Translations under genes and position numbers: made by a program
The notes under the pieces: model-generated
Databases searched by the model: none
What the model was told of the DNA's origin: nothing
What the model saw: only the letters and a program-made list of their open reading frames with translations
NCBI RefSeq assembly: GCF_004297125.1
Contig: NZ_SCVD01000019.1
Span: 186,001-250,000 of the forward strand
Direction of reading: 5' to 3'
Length of the DNA stretch: 64,000 nt
Origin: Phenylobacterium sp.
GTDB lineage: Bacteria; Pseudomonadota; Alphaproteobacteria; Caulobacterales; Caulobacteraceae
Part shown: positions 1 to 8,009 of the stretch, piece after piece
Position numbering within the stretch: the stretch's first letter is position 1
How the letters are laid out: each line of letters starts with the position of its first letter

Positions 1-1
1 G

Positions 2-631
2 ATGGTCATCGCGGTGCCGACGGGCGTGAAGGTGTTCTCGTGGATCGCCACGATGTGGGGCGGCTCCATCGACTTCAAGACACCCATGCTCTGGGCGATC
101 GGCTTCATCTTCCTGTTCACGGTGGGCGGCGTCACGGGCGTGGTCCTGGCCAACGCCGGCATCGACTACAGCCTGCACGACACCTACTACGTGGTCGCCC
201 ACTTCCACTACGTGCTGTCGCTCGGCGCCGTGTTCGCGATCTTCGCGGGCTTCTACTACTGGTTCGAGAAGATGTGGGGCGTGAAGTACAACGAGTTCCT
301 CGGCGCCCTGCACTTCTGGATCACCTTCGTCGGCGTGAACCTGATCTTCTTCCCGCAGCACTTCCTGGGCCTCCAGGGCATGCCGCGTCGTTATGTCGAC
401 TATCCGGAGGGCTTCGCCTACTGGAACAAGATCTCGACGTACGGCTACGAGATCACCGCGGTCGGCGTCCTCCTGTTCCTGATCATCCTGGCCGAGGCTG
501 CGATCCGTCGCCGCAAGGCCGAGGCCAATCCCTGGGGCGAAGGCGCGACCACGCTGGAATGGACGCTCTCCTCGCCGCCGCCGTTCCACCAGTTCAACGA
601 GCTGCCGGTGGTGAAGCCCGACGTCCACTAG
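2..631 (+). CDS. ctaD: Cytochrome c oxidase subunit I, C-terminal part (5' end outside window)
   Basis: This is the C-terminal part of the heme-copper catalytic subunit of aa3-type cytochrome c oxidase, an inner-membrane proton pump that reduces O2. The reading frame is already open at the window edge, so the ATG at position 2 is an internal Met. About 209 residues are visible. The HFHY motif at visible residues 67-70 matches the heme a3 and heme a ligands of helix X, and the HD pair at 59-60 matches the Mg/Mn site. Several hydrophobic helices follow, then a charged cytoplasmic tail. It heads the ctaB-ctaG-ctaE assembly cluster, 86 bp upstream of ctaB. The CuB and Tyr-His ligands lie outside the window. 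Confidence 0.96.
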   Translation: MVIAVPTGVKVFSWIATMWGGSIDFKTPMLWAIGFIFLFTVGGVTGVVLANAGIDYSLHDTYYVVAHFHYVLSLGAVFAIFAGFYYWFEKMWGVKYNEFLGALHFWITFVGVNLIFFPQHFLGLQGMPRRYVDYPEGFAYWNKISTYGYEITAVGVLLFLIILAEAAIRRRKAEANPWGEGATTLEWTLSSPPPFHQFNELPVVKPDVH

Positions 632-717
632 GGACCGAAGGCCCCCTTCGGGACGACTTTCGGGGGCGCGTTCCGGACACGGGGCGCGCCCTTCCGACAT
701 TCTGAGAGTAAGATCGC

Positions 718-1689
718 ATGGCCATGGCTACGGCCCACACCACTCCCCGCGCGGCCGCCCGCTGGCAGGACTTCCTGCAGCTCCTGAAACCGCGCGTCAT
801 GTCGCTGGTGATCTTCACCGCGCTCACCGGCCTGATCTGCGCGCCGGACCGGATCAATCCGATCCTGGCGGCGGTGGCGGTGCTCTGCATCGCCGTGGGC
901 GCGGGCGCGTCGGCCTCGCTCAACATGTGGTACGACGCCGACATCGACGCGAAGATGCGCCGCACGCGCGGCCGGCCGGTGCCCTCGGGCAGGGTCCAGG
1001 GCGCGGACGCCCTGGCGCTGGGCGTCGTGCTGTCGCTGTTCTCCGTCATGCTGATGGGGATGGCGCTGAACTGGCTCGCCGCGGGCCTGCTGGCCTTCAC
1101 CATCGCCTTCTACGCCGTGGTCTACACCATGTGGCTGAAGCGCTGGACGGCGCAGAACATCGTCATCGGCGGCCTGGCCGGCGCCCTGCCGCCGGTGATC
1201 GGCTGGGCCGCGGCCACGGGCACGGCTCCGCTGAACGCCTGGCTCCTGTGCGCCATCATCTTCATGTGGACCCCGCCGCACTTCTGGGCGCTGTCGCTGT
1301 ACACGTCCGAAGACTACGCCAAGGCCGGCGTGCCGATGATGCCGGTGGTCAAGGGCGCGGCCTCCACCCGCCTGCAGATCCTGGTCTACAGCCTGCTGCT
1401 GATCCCGGTATGCATCGCCCCGGCCTTCACCGGCCTGGGCGGCGCGGGCTACCTGGCCGTCTCCGGCCTGGGCGGGCTGGTGTTCCTGCTGCTGGCCTGG
1501 CGGCTCTACCGCAGCCTGGCGGGCGAGGCGGCTGATCCGCGCAACGACGACGGCCTCTACGACGTGCGGGCGGGGGCGCGGGACGCCCGCAACCTGTTCG
1601 CCTTCTCGATCCTGTACCTGGCGCTGCTGTTCGCGACCCTGCTCGCCGAGCACCTGATGGGCGCGACCCCGCTGGAGCTGTTCCGATGA
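718..1689 (+). CDS. ctaB: Protoheme IX farnesyltransferase (heme O synthase)
   Basis: CtaB/Cox10 transfers a farnesyl group to heme b to make heme O, the precursor of the heme A used by the CtaD upstream. The 323-residue product is a polytopic UbiA-family membrane protein. The first Asp-rich loop is visible near residues 69-90 (NMWYDADID followed by MRRTRGRP), the typical N-x3-D-x3-D and RTxxRP signature. A second polar loop (SEDYAKAGVPMMPV) lies near residues 196-210. The ATG at 718 follows a purine-rich GAGAGTAAG. An in-frame ATG two codons later cannot be excluded. The TGA stop overlaps the ATG of the following 50-residue gene, which suggests translational coupling. Confidence 0.96.
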   Translation: MAMATAHTTPRAAARWQDFLQLLKPRVMSLVIFTALTGLICAPDRINPILAAVAVLCIAVGAGASASLNMWYDADIDAKMRRTRGRPVPSGRVQGADALALGVVLSLFSVMLMGMALNWLAAGLLAFTIAFYAVVYTMWLKRWTAQNIVIGGLAGALPPVIGWAAATGTAPLNAWLLCAIIFMWTPPHFWALSLYTSEDYAKAGVPMMPVVKGAASTRLQILVYSLLLIPVCIAPAFTGLGGAGYLAVSGLGGLVFLLLAWRLYRSLAGEAADPRNDDGLYDVRAGARDARNLFAFSILYLALLFATLLAEHLMGATPLELFR

Positions 1690-1838
1690 GCGATCCCAAC
1701 CGCGAGGACGACGCGGCCGCGAGGGCCCGCAGGGGCCGCAACATCGCCATCGCGCTAGGCCTCGTGGCCTTCGTGATCCTGGTCTATGTGGTCACTGTCG
1801 TGAGGATGGGAGCCAGTGTCGCAAACCGGCCTTTCTGA
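1686..1838 (+). CDS. Small single-span membrane protein at the coxF position
   Basis: This 50-residue ORF overlaps the ctaB stop (ATGA) and runs 23 nt into ctaG. The product has a charged N-terminal region of about 18 residues rich in Asp, Arg and Ala. One hydrophobic segment of about 20 residues (NIAIALGLVAFVILVYVVTV) follows, then a short polar tail. Small proteins of this type between ctaB and ctaG are usually annotated CoxF or as cytochrome oxidase small assembly proteins in alphaproteobacteria. The family call rests on position and topology, not on a motif. Overlap with both neighbours argues that it is translated. A role in oxidase assembly is inferred from context. Confidence 0.72.
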   Translation: MSDPNREDDAAARARRGRNIAIALGLVAFVILVYVVTVVRMGASVANRPF

Positions 1839-2406
1839 GATCGAGCGCAAGCGGAACGTCAAGGTCGCGGTCATCTGCGCCTTCACGTTCTTCTTCATGA
1901 CCGGCGCAGCCTTCGCCGCCGTGCCGATCTACCGGATGTTCTGTCAGGTCACGGGCTTCGACGGCGCGACCCGCCGCGCCACGGCGGCCTCGGACCAGGT
2001 GCTGGGCAAGACCCTGACCATCCGCTTCGACGCCAATGTCCGCGACCTGCCCTGGACCTTCACGGCGGAGCAGACCTCGCAGGAGGCGAAGATCGGCGAG
2101 ACGAAAATCGCCTTCTTCAAGGTGACCAACAACTCGGACAAGCCGGTCACCGGTCGCGCCCTGTTCAACGTGGTGCCGGAGCAGGCCGGACCCTACTTCC
2201 AGAAGCTGCAGTGCTTCTGCTTCTCGGACCAGACGATCGCGGCGGGCGCCACGGTCGACATGCCGGTGCTGTATTACGTCGACCCGAAGTACGCCGACGA
2301 CATCAACACCAAGGGCAAGCCCGAGGTGACGCTGAGCTACACCTTCTTCCCGACCACGTCGAAAGCGGCGCAGGCGGCTCCGCCCAGTCCGCACAAGGGC
2401 GGCTGA
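1816..2406 (+). CDS. ctaG: Cytochrome c oxidase assembly protein CtaG (Cox11)
   Basis: CtaG/Cox11 is an inner-membrane copper chaperone that delivers Cu to the CuB centre of subunit I. The 196-residue protein has one N-terminal transmembrane segment (about residues 16-36) and a periplasmic beta-sandwich domain. The copper-binding CFCF motif (Cys133 and Cys135) and the conserved Cys43 after the membrane anchor (YRMFCQ) are present. The start is a GTG at 1816 inside the preceding small gene. An internal ATG at Met28 would remove most of the membrane segment, so GTG is preferred. Its location between ctaB and ctaE is the standard alphaproteobacterial order. Confidence 0.95.
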   Translation: MSQTGLSEIERKRNVKVAVICAFTFFFMTGAAFAAVPIYRMFCQVTGFDGATRRATAASDQVLGKTLTIRFDANVRDLPWTFTAEQTSQEAKIGETKIAFFKVTNNSDKPVTGRALFNVVPEQAGPYFQKLQCFCFSDQTIAAGATVDMPVLYYVDPKYADDINTKGKPEVTLSYTFFPTTSKAAQAAPPSPHKGG

Positions 2407-2464
2407 GGGCGCACAAGAGGCCGGGGACGCGGCCTTTCCCCCTTGGCGAACCGTTCGCGCCAAG

Positions 2465-2472
2465 GCTATAGC
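2465..2472 (+). promoter_or_regulatory. Possible -10 element upstream of ctaE
   Basis: GCTATAGC resembles the Caulobacter housekeeping -10 consensus GCTANAWC. A TTGGCGA lies upstream at 2443-2449, but the spacing of 15 is slightly long. The 132-bp gap between ctaG and ctaE is the largest in the cox cluster, which fits a separate promoter. An imperfect inverted repeat (CTTGGCG and CGCCAAG arms, 2442-2464) abuts the site and could instead act as a terminator or attenuator. This is a weak call from pattern only. Confidence 0.3.
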
Positions 2473-2538
2473 GTCCCGCAAAGTGACTGCGCGCGAGTCC
2501 GCTCACGCGCGGGGGATATCTGAGGGGTTAGGACCGCA

Positions 2539-3411
2539 ATGGCCGCTGGCGTGAAGCACGACTACCACCTGGTCAATCCGAGCCCGTGGCCGCTGGTCGG
2601 ATCGATCGCGGCGACGGTGATGGCCGTGGGCGGCGTGGCGTGGATGAAGGGCCTGTTCGGCCTGCCGCAACACACGTCGTGGCTGTTCTTCGCGGGCCTC
2701 GCCGGCGTGCTGTTCACGATGGTCGGCTGGTGGGCCGACGTGATCAAGGAAGCCAACGCGGGCGACCACACCCCCGTCGTCTCCATCGGGCTGCGCTACG
2801 GCATGGTGCTGTTCATCGCCTCGGAGGTGATGTTCTTCGTCGCGTGGTTCTGGATCTTCTTCGAGATGGCCCTGTTCCACGGCAACCGGACGCATGCGCC
2901 GATCGAGGAAGTGGCCACCGCCTGGGCGCACTGGCCGCCGAAGGGCGTCGAGACCGTGCCGGCCTTCCAGCTGCCGCTGGTCAACACCCTGACGCTGCTG
3001 CTCTCGGGCACCACGGTGACCTGGGCCCACCACGCCCTGCAGGTCGGCGACCGCAAGAGCGCCAAGATCGGCCTGACGCTCACCGTGATCCTGGGTGCGC
3101 TGTTCACGGCGATCCAGGCCTACGAGTACCACCACATCCTCGAGCACAAGTACTTCTTCGGCGGCGAAGGCCAGGAGAACTCGGGCCTCTATGGTTCGTC
3201 CTTCTTCATGGCCACGGGCTTCCACGGCTTCCACGTCCTGATCGGCACCATCTTCCTGCTGGTCTGCCTGGTCCGCCTGATGGGCAAGGGATTCACGCCC
3301 AAGCAGCACTTCGGCTTCGAAGCCGCCGCCTGGTACTGGCACTTCGTGGACGTGGTGTGGCTGTTCCTGTTCGCCTTCATCTACGTGATCTTCGGTGGAC
3401 CGGCCCACTAA
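2539..3411 (+). CDS. ctaE: Cytochrome c oxidase subunit III
   Basis: Subunit III of the aa3 oxidase is an integral membrane protein without redox metals that stabilises the complex and supports proton uptake. The 290-residue product has the usual seven hydrophobic spans. Typical family segments are FIASEVMFFVAWFWIFFE near residue 94, TGFHGFHVLIGT near 226, and the C-terminal WYWHFVDVVWLFLF. Length and termini match full-length alphaproteobacterial CoxC. The ATG at 2539 follows a GGGGTTAGGA region. DUF983 and SURF1 genes follow within 10 bp and by overlap, as in other Caulobacterales cox clusters. Confidence 0.97.
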   Translation: MAAGVKHDYHLVNPSPWPLVGSIAATVMAVGGVAWMKGLFGLPQHTSWLFFAGLAGVLFTMVGWWADVIKEANAGDHTPVVSIGLRYGMVLFIASEVMFFVAWFWIFFEMALFHGNRTHAPIEEVATAWAHWPPKGVETVPAFQLPLVNTLTLLLSGTTVTWAHHALQVGDRKSAKIGLTLTVILGALFTAIQAYEYHHILEHKYFFGGEGQENSGLYGSSFFMATGFHGFHVLIGTIFLLVCLVRLMGKGFTPKQHFGFEAAAWYWHFVDVVWLFLFAFIYVIFGGPAH

Positions 3412-3420
3412 AGGGAGCCG

Positions 3421-3780
3421 ATGAGCAAACCCAATCCGCTGCTGGCGGGGCTCGCGGGCCGCTGTCCGAACTGCGGGGAGGGTCACCTCTTCGAAGGCTT
3501 CCTGAAGGTGGCGCCCTCGTGCGAGGCGTGCGGCGCCGACTTCTCCAAGGCCGATTCCGGCGACGGGCCGGCGGTGTTCATCATCCTGATCGCGGGTTTC
3601 CTCGTGGCCTTCGGCGCGGTGTTCACCGAATTCACGGTCCATCCGCCGATCTGGGTCCACCTGATCATCTGGCTCCCGGCGACGCTAATCATCTCGCTGG
3701 GGCTGATGCGTCCGTTCAAGGGCGTGATGCTGGCCGCGCAATTCATGAACCGGGCCTCCGAAGCGCGTCATGACGACTGA
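3421..3780 (+). CDS. DUF983 zinc-ribbon membrane protein
   Basis: This 119-residue protein carries a four-cysteine zinc-ribbon (Cys15, Cys18, Cys34, Cys37 in CPNCGEG and CEACG contexts) followed by two transmembrane segments at about residues 55-75 and 78-100. DUF983 proteins are consistently encoded between ctaE and SURF1 in alphaproteobacteria, and an assembly role is suspected. No molecular function can be read from the sequence. The gene starts 9 bp after ctaE behind AGGGAG and overlaps the SURF1 start by 11 nt. Confidence 0.88.
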   Translation: MSKPNPLLAGLAGRCPNCGEGHLFEGFLKVAPSCEACGADFSKADSGDGPAVFIILIAGFLVAFGAVFTEFTVHPPIWVHLIIWLPATLIISLGLMRPFKGVMLAAQFMNRASEARHDD

Positions 3781-4492
3781 GCGCCGCCGGGGGTTCCCCG
3801 TCGGGCTGACCGTCGCCACCGTCGTCGCGCTGGCGATCCTGCTGGTCCTTGGGACCTGGCAGCTGCAGCGGCTGCACTGGAAGCAGGGCCTCCTGGCCCG
3901 GGTCGCAGCGCTGCAGACCGCGCCGGCCCAGCCGCTGGAGCCGGTCCTGGACCGGGTGGCGAAGGGCGGCGACGCCGATTTCACCCGCGTGAAGGTGACC
4001 TGCCCCGGTATCGCCACCGCGCCCTACCTGGAGCTCTATTCGCTGCGCGAGGGGCAGGCCGGCGCGCGGCTGATCTCGGCGTGCCGCGCGACCAGCCTCG
4101 AGTATCGCAGCATCCTGGTGGACCGGGGCTTCGTCATCGACACGGTCTCGGCCCGCCCGCCGGTGGACGCCGCCGCCGTGGCGCCGGTCGAGGTGATAGG
4201 GATCCTGCGCGTGCCGGAGCACGGCAATAGCTTCACCCCGCCGAACACGCCGCAGCGCTGGTATACCCGCGACGTCGCCGCCATGGCCGACGCGCTGAAG
4301 GCGCCCGACCCCGCGCCGCTGTTCCTGATGGCCGAGACCGCGACCAATCCCGAGTGGAAGGCCCTGGTCCCCGCGCCGATCCCCGCCGACATCCCCAATC
4401 GCCACCTGGAGTATGCGCTCACCTGGTACGGCCTTGCCGCCGCCCTGCTCGGCGTCTATGCCGCCATGCTTTTCAGACGGCGGAAAACCTAG
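3770..4492 (+). CDS. SURF1 family cytochrome oxidase biogenesis protein
   Basis: SURF1 (Shy1) proteins assist heme A insertion into subunit I. The 240-residue product has the two-helix topology of the family: an N-terminal membrane span at about residues 12-31 ending in GTWQLQRLHWK, a periplasmic domain, and a C-terminal span at about 213-233 preceded by LEYALTWYGLA. The family marker GTWQ is intact, as is the HLEYALTWY block near the C terminus. It overlaps the DUF983 gene by 11 nt, and its TAG is directly followed by the thrC ATG. Confidence 0.93.
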   Translation: MTTERRRGFPVGLTVATVVALAILLVLGTWQLQRLHWKQGLLARVAALQTAPAQPLEPVLDRVAKGGDADFTRVKVTCPGIATAPYLELYSLREGQAGARLISACRATSLEYRSILVDRGFVIDTVSARPPVDAAAVAPVEVIGILRVPEHGNSFTPPNTPQRWYTRDVAAMADALKAPDPAPLFLMAETATNPEWKALVPAPIPADIPNRHLEYALTWYGLAAALLGVYAAMLFRRRKT

Positions 4493-5881
4493 ATGCGCTA
4501 CGTCTCGACCCGCGGCCAGGCGGCCTCGGTCGGCTTCACCGATGCGGTGCTGGGCGGGCTGGCCCCCGACGGCGGCCTCTATGTGCCCGAGACCTGGCCG
4601 ACTTTCAGCCGCGACGAGATCGCTGCCTTCGCCGGCATGCCCTACGCCCAGGTGGCCGCCGCGGTGCTGGGCAAGTTCGCCGGCGACGAGATCAGCCCCG
4701 CCGACATGCTGGCCATGTGCCAGGAGGCCTATGGGACCTTCAGCCACAAGGCGGTGGTCCCGATGGTGCAGATCGGGCCGCAGACCTTCATCGCCGAGCT
4801 GTTCCACGGGCCGAGCCTCGCCTTCAAGGACGTGGCCATGCAGATCCTGGCCCGGCTCTACGACCACCTGCTGGGCGCCCAGGGCCGCAAGCAGACCATC
4901 CTGTGCGCCACCTCGGGCGACACCGGCGGCGCGGCCGTCGAGGCGTTCCGCGGCGCGAAGAATGTCCGCGTGGTGGCCATGTTCCCCGAGGGCCGGATCA
5001 GCGAGGTCCAGCGCCGGTTCATGACCACGGCGGACGAGCCCAACATCGCCTGCGTGGCGGTGAAGGGCACGTTCGACGACTGCCAGGCGATCCTGAAGGA
5101 CGCCTTCCAGGACCAGGCCCTGCGCCAGGCGGTGGACCTGGCGGCGGTGAACTCGATCAACTTCGCCCGCATCGCGGCCCAGGCGGTCTACTACTTCACC
5201 ACCGCGGCGGCCTTGGGCGCGCCGGACCGCCAGGTGAACTTCGTGGTTCCATCCGGCAACTTCGGCGACGCCTTCGCGGGCTATGTGGCGCTGCGCATGG
5301 GCCTGCCGATCAAGCGGATCGTGGTGGCCACCAACGCCAACGACATCCTGGCTCGCGCCTTCACGACCGGCCGCTACTCGCGCGGGACGGTCCAGCCGAC
5401 GCTGTCGCCGGCCATGGACATCCAGTCGGCCTCCAACTTCGAGCGGCTCTATTTCGAGGGCGTGCAGCGCGAACCGGCCGAGACGGCGCGGGCCTTCGAG
5501 GCCTTCGGCAAGACCGGCCTGATCGACATCCCGCCGGGCGCGCTCAGCGCCATGCAGGCGATCTTCACCGGCGTGTCGATCGGGGACGACGAGGCGATGC
5601 GCACGATCCTGTCGACGCTGAACGAGACCGGCGAACTCATCGACCCGCACACCGCCGTGGCGGTCGGGGCCCTGCGTCACGTGACCTTGGACGGGCCGGT
5701 CGTGGTGCTGTCGACGGCGCACCCGGCGAAGTTCCCCGAGGACGTGGCCAAGGCCTCTGGCGTGGAGCCCGGCCTGCCGCGCGGGGTCGCCAGCCTGGCC
5801 GGACGCAAGGAGCGCTTCGACCGGCTGCCGGGCGAGGCGGACACCATCAAGGCCTATGTCCGGGCCTTCGCCGAGCGATGA
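4493..5881 (+). CDS. thrC: Threonine synthase
   Basis: ThrC converts O-phospho-L-homoserine to L-threonine with pyridoxal phosphate in the cytoplasm. The 462-residue protein matches the longer class of the family and starts with the characteristic MRYVSTRG. The PLP-binding Lys is Lys112 in the SLAFKDVAMQ motif. ATSGDTGGAA near residue 140 is the phosphate-binding loop, and the PSGNFGDAFAGY segment near residue 253 is also typical. It starts immediately after the SURF1 stop codon, so it is probably cotranscribed with the oxidase assembly genes, although it is unrelated metabolically. It overlaps the next gene by 26 nt. Confidence 0.97.
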   Translation: MRYVSTRGQAASVGFTDAVLGGLAPDGGLYVPETWPTFSRDEIAAFAGMPYAQVAAAVLGKFAGDEISPADMLAMCQEAYGTFSHKAVVPMVQIGPQTFIAELFHGPSLAFKDVAMQILARLYDHLLGAQGRKQTILCATSGDTGGAAVEAFRGAKNVRVVAMFPEGRISEVQRRFMTTADEPNIACVAVKGTFDDCQAILKDAFQDQALRQAVDLAAVNSINFARIAAQAVYYFTTAAALGAPDRQVNFVVPSGNFGDAFAGYVALRMGLPIKRIVVATNANDILARAFTTGRYSRGTVQPTLSPAMDIQSASNFERLYFEGVQREPAETARAFEAFGKTGLIDIPPGALSAMQAIFTGVSIGDDEAMRTILSTLNETGELIDPHTAVAVGALRHVTLDGPVVVLSTAHPAKFPEDVAKASGVEPGLPRGVASLAGRKERFDRLPGEADTIKAYVRAFAER

Positions 5882-7145
5882 CTTGAGCCCCCGGGTCCAC
5901 AGGCTGGCGAACGGCGTCCGCGTGGTCTGCGACCCGCTGCCCGGCTGGCAGACGGTGGCGCTCTCGGTGGTGGCCGGTCGCGGCGCGCGGTTCGAGGACG
6001 CCGCTCACTCCGGCTGGTCGCATCTGCTGGAGCACATGGTGTTCAAGGGCGCCGGCGGCCGCTCGGCAAAGGACATCGTCGAGGTGATCGAGGCCGAGGG
6101 CGGGCACATCAACGCCGCCACCGGCTACGAGCGGACCAGCTTCCAGGTCCGCGCGCTGAAGGATGGCCTGGACCTCGGGTCCTCGGTGATTTCCGACCTG
6201 GTGCTGCGGCCCGCGATGGACGCCGGCGACCTTGCCCGCGAGAAGCAGGTGGTGGGCCAGGAGATCGCCGAGGCGGCCGACACTCCGGACGACCTGGTCT
6301 TCGAGCTGGCGCAGGAGGCGGCGTTCGCCGGCCAGCCGCTGGGCCGGCCGATCCTGGGCACCGTGAAGTCGATCAAGTCGGCGACGCCGGAGACTCTCGG
6401 AGCCTGGCGCGCGGCGCTCTATGCGCCGGAGACCCTGGTGGTCAGCGCCGCCGGCGCGGTGGATGAGGACGAACTGCTGAAGCTGGCCGAGCGGGACTTC
6501 GGCGGCGCGGCGGGGGCCAGCCTGGCCCCGGCGGACGCGGCGGCCTTCACCGGCGGAACGAAGACCGTGGCCAAACGGCTGGAGCAGGCGAACCTGGTGC
6601 TCCTGCTGCCGGCGGTGGGGGTGAAGGACCCTGACTATTTCGCCCTGCGCCTCCTGGCGGAGATGCTGGGCGGCGGGATGGCTTCTCGGCTGTTCCAGGA
6701 AGCGCGCGAGATCCGCGGCCTGGCCTATGCCATCGACGCCTATTCCGAGACCTATGCCGACACCGGCATCCTGGGCGTCTTCGCCGGCTGCGATGCGAAG
6801 GACGCCGGCGAACTGGCCGAGGTGACGGCGGGCCAGATCAGGGCCCTGACGCAGCCGGTGAGCCTAGGCGAGTTGTCGCGCGCCAAGGCCCAGCTCAAGG
6901 GTTCGATGTTCATGGGCCGCGAGTCGGCCCTGGCGCGGGCCGAGCAGGCGGCCGGGCAGGTGCTGCTGTTCGGCGAGACCCTGGACCCGCAGGCGGTGGC
7001 TGCCGAGATCGACCTGGTGACGCCCGAACAGATCGCCGCCCTGACGGGGAAGATCCTGACCCCCGGCAAGGCCGCGACCGCGATCCTGGGGCCCAAGCCG
7101 GCGCTGGCGGCGGCGGAGCGTTTCGAACAGGCCCTGTTCGCCTAG
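5856..7145 (+). CDS. M16 family zinc metallopeptidase (processing-peptidase-like)
   Basis: The 429-residue protein belongs to the M16B family of pitrilysin/mitochondrial processing peptidase-like enzymes. The inverted zinc motif HxxEH is intact at residues 56-60 (HLLEH). Downstream acidic residues in the EIAEA segment near 136-140 supply the third ligand. A second inactive-type M16 domain occupies residues about 190-420. The ATG at 5856 lies inside thrC and gives a normal M16 N terminus ending in RLANGVRVV. Placement after thrC is common in Caulobacter relatives. The substrate is unknown; family members degrade or process small proteins and peptides. Confidence 0.93.
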   Translation: MSGPSPSDDLSPRVHRLANGVRVVCDPLPGWQTVALSVVAGRGARFEDAAHSGWSHLLEHMVFKGAGGRSAKDIVEVIEAEGGHINAATGYERTSFQVRALKDGLDLGSSVISDLVLRPAMDAGDLAREKQVVGQEIAEAADTPDDLVFELAQEAAFAGQPLGRPILGTVKSIKSATPETLGAWRAALYAPETLVVSAAGAVDEDELLKLAERDFGGAAGASLAPADAAAFTGGTKTVAKRLEQANLVLLLPAVGVKDPDYFALRLLAEMLGGGMASRLFQEAREIRGLAYAIDAYSETYADTGILGVFAGCDAKDAGELAEVTAGQIRALTQPVSLGELSRAKAQLKGSMFMGRESALARAEQAAGQVLLFGETLDPQAVAAEIDLVTPEQIAALTGKILTPGKAATAILGPKPALAAAERFEQALFA

Positions 7146-7843
7146 GCTGCGACGCCGGCCTCGGCCAGTTCCAGCGCCGCCTCCAGGCCGGAGAACAGAG
7201 CCTCGACCCGGATCGGCTTGGCGATGAAGCCGTCCATGCCCGCGGCCGCGTACTCGGCCACCTGGTGGGCCATGGCGCCGGCGGTCAGGGCGACGATCGG
7301 CGTGCGGCGTCGGCCGGAGGTCCGCTCGGCCGCGCGGATCGCGCGGGTGGCCGAGGGCCCGTCCATGATCGGCATCTGCACGTCCATCAGGATCACGTCC
7401 CAGGCGCCGGCCTGCCAGGCGTCCACGGCGGCGGCCCCGTCGTCGACGATGAACGGCTCGATGCCCGCCTGTTCCAGCAGGGCGCGCAGCACCACCTGGT
7501 TCACGGCATTGTCCTCGGCGGCCAGGATGCGCAGGGGCCGATCGGAGGAGGCCGCCGGGGGCGAAACCTCGGCGATGGCCGGCTCGACGTTCGACACGCC
7601 AACCACGTCGTTCAGGATGACCAGCAGGGCCTCGCCCGACCGGCGCAGGGTCTCCAGCCGGGCGCGCTGGGCCTCGGTGAGTTCGTCGGCGGCCATGGCC
7701 TGCGCCATGCCCAGCACGCCGTTGAGCGGCGTGCGGATGTCGTGGCTGAGCTTGGCGAGGAACAGCCGGCGGGCGCGATCGGCGGCGTCCATGTCCGCGG
7801 CGACCCGGCCGTCTGTCTCTGCGTTGCGATGGTCCTGCGCCAT
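7142..7843 (-). CDS. DHp-receiver protein lacking a kinase ATPase domain
   Basis: This 233-residue protein has a HisKA-type dimerisation/phosphoacceptor segment (about residues 25-85, with His34 in KLSHDIRTPLNG). It is joined by a short Pro/Ser linker directly to a receiver domain (about residues 104-225, with Asp154 in LMDVQMP and Lys209 in FIAKP). The HATPase_c domain that normally lies between these two is missing. There are no N, G1 or G2 boxes anywhere in the frame. It could act as a phosphotransfer or phosphate-sink protein, or be a shrunken hybrid kinase. The ATG at 7843 is chosen because an upstream extension would overlap the divergent acetyltransferase gene. Its stop overlaps the stop of the M16 gene. 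Confidence 0.8.
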   Translation of the reverse strand: MAQDHRNAETDGRVAADMDAADRARRLFLAKLSHDIRTPLNGVLGMAQAMAADELTEAQRARLETLRRSGEALLVILNDVVGVSNVEPAIAEVSPPAASSDRPLRILAAEDNAVNQVVLRALLEQAGIEPFIVDDGAAAVDAWQAGAWDVILMDVQMPIMDGPSATRAIRAAERTSGRRRTPIVALTAGAMAHQVAEYAAAGMDGFIAKPIRVEALFSGLEAALELAEAGVAA

Positions 7844-8009
7844 CGTCTGGGGCTCCCGTGCGCGTAGGAGCCCACCGTTGCGGCCCGCGTTTAAGACTTG
7901 GTCACCATAGGCAAAGCTTCTCCGCGACAAATCGAAGCCGCGGACGCTCGAGCCTTGTTCGGTGGCAACGCCCTTGACCACGCGGCGAATTGCGCGAGGC
8001 TCGGCGCCC

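Noticed and set aside
2..4. ATG at position 2 as the start of ctaD
   Set aside because: It is an internal Met of subunit I; the conserved N-terminal two thirds of the protein must lie upstream of the window.
3743..5722. Open frame of 659 codons on the minus strand across SURF1 and thrC
   Set aside because: Both underlying plus-strand genes have clear family motifs and correct lengths; the minus frame is His/Arg/Gly-rich shadow sequence.
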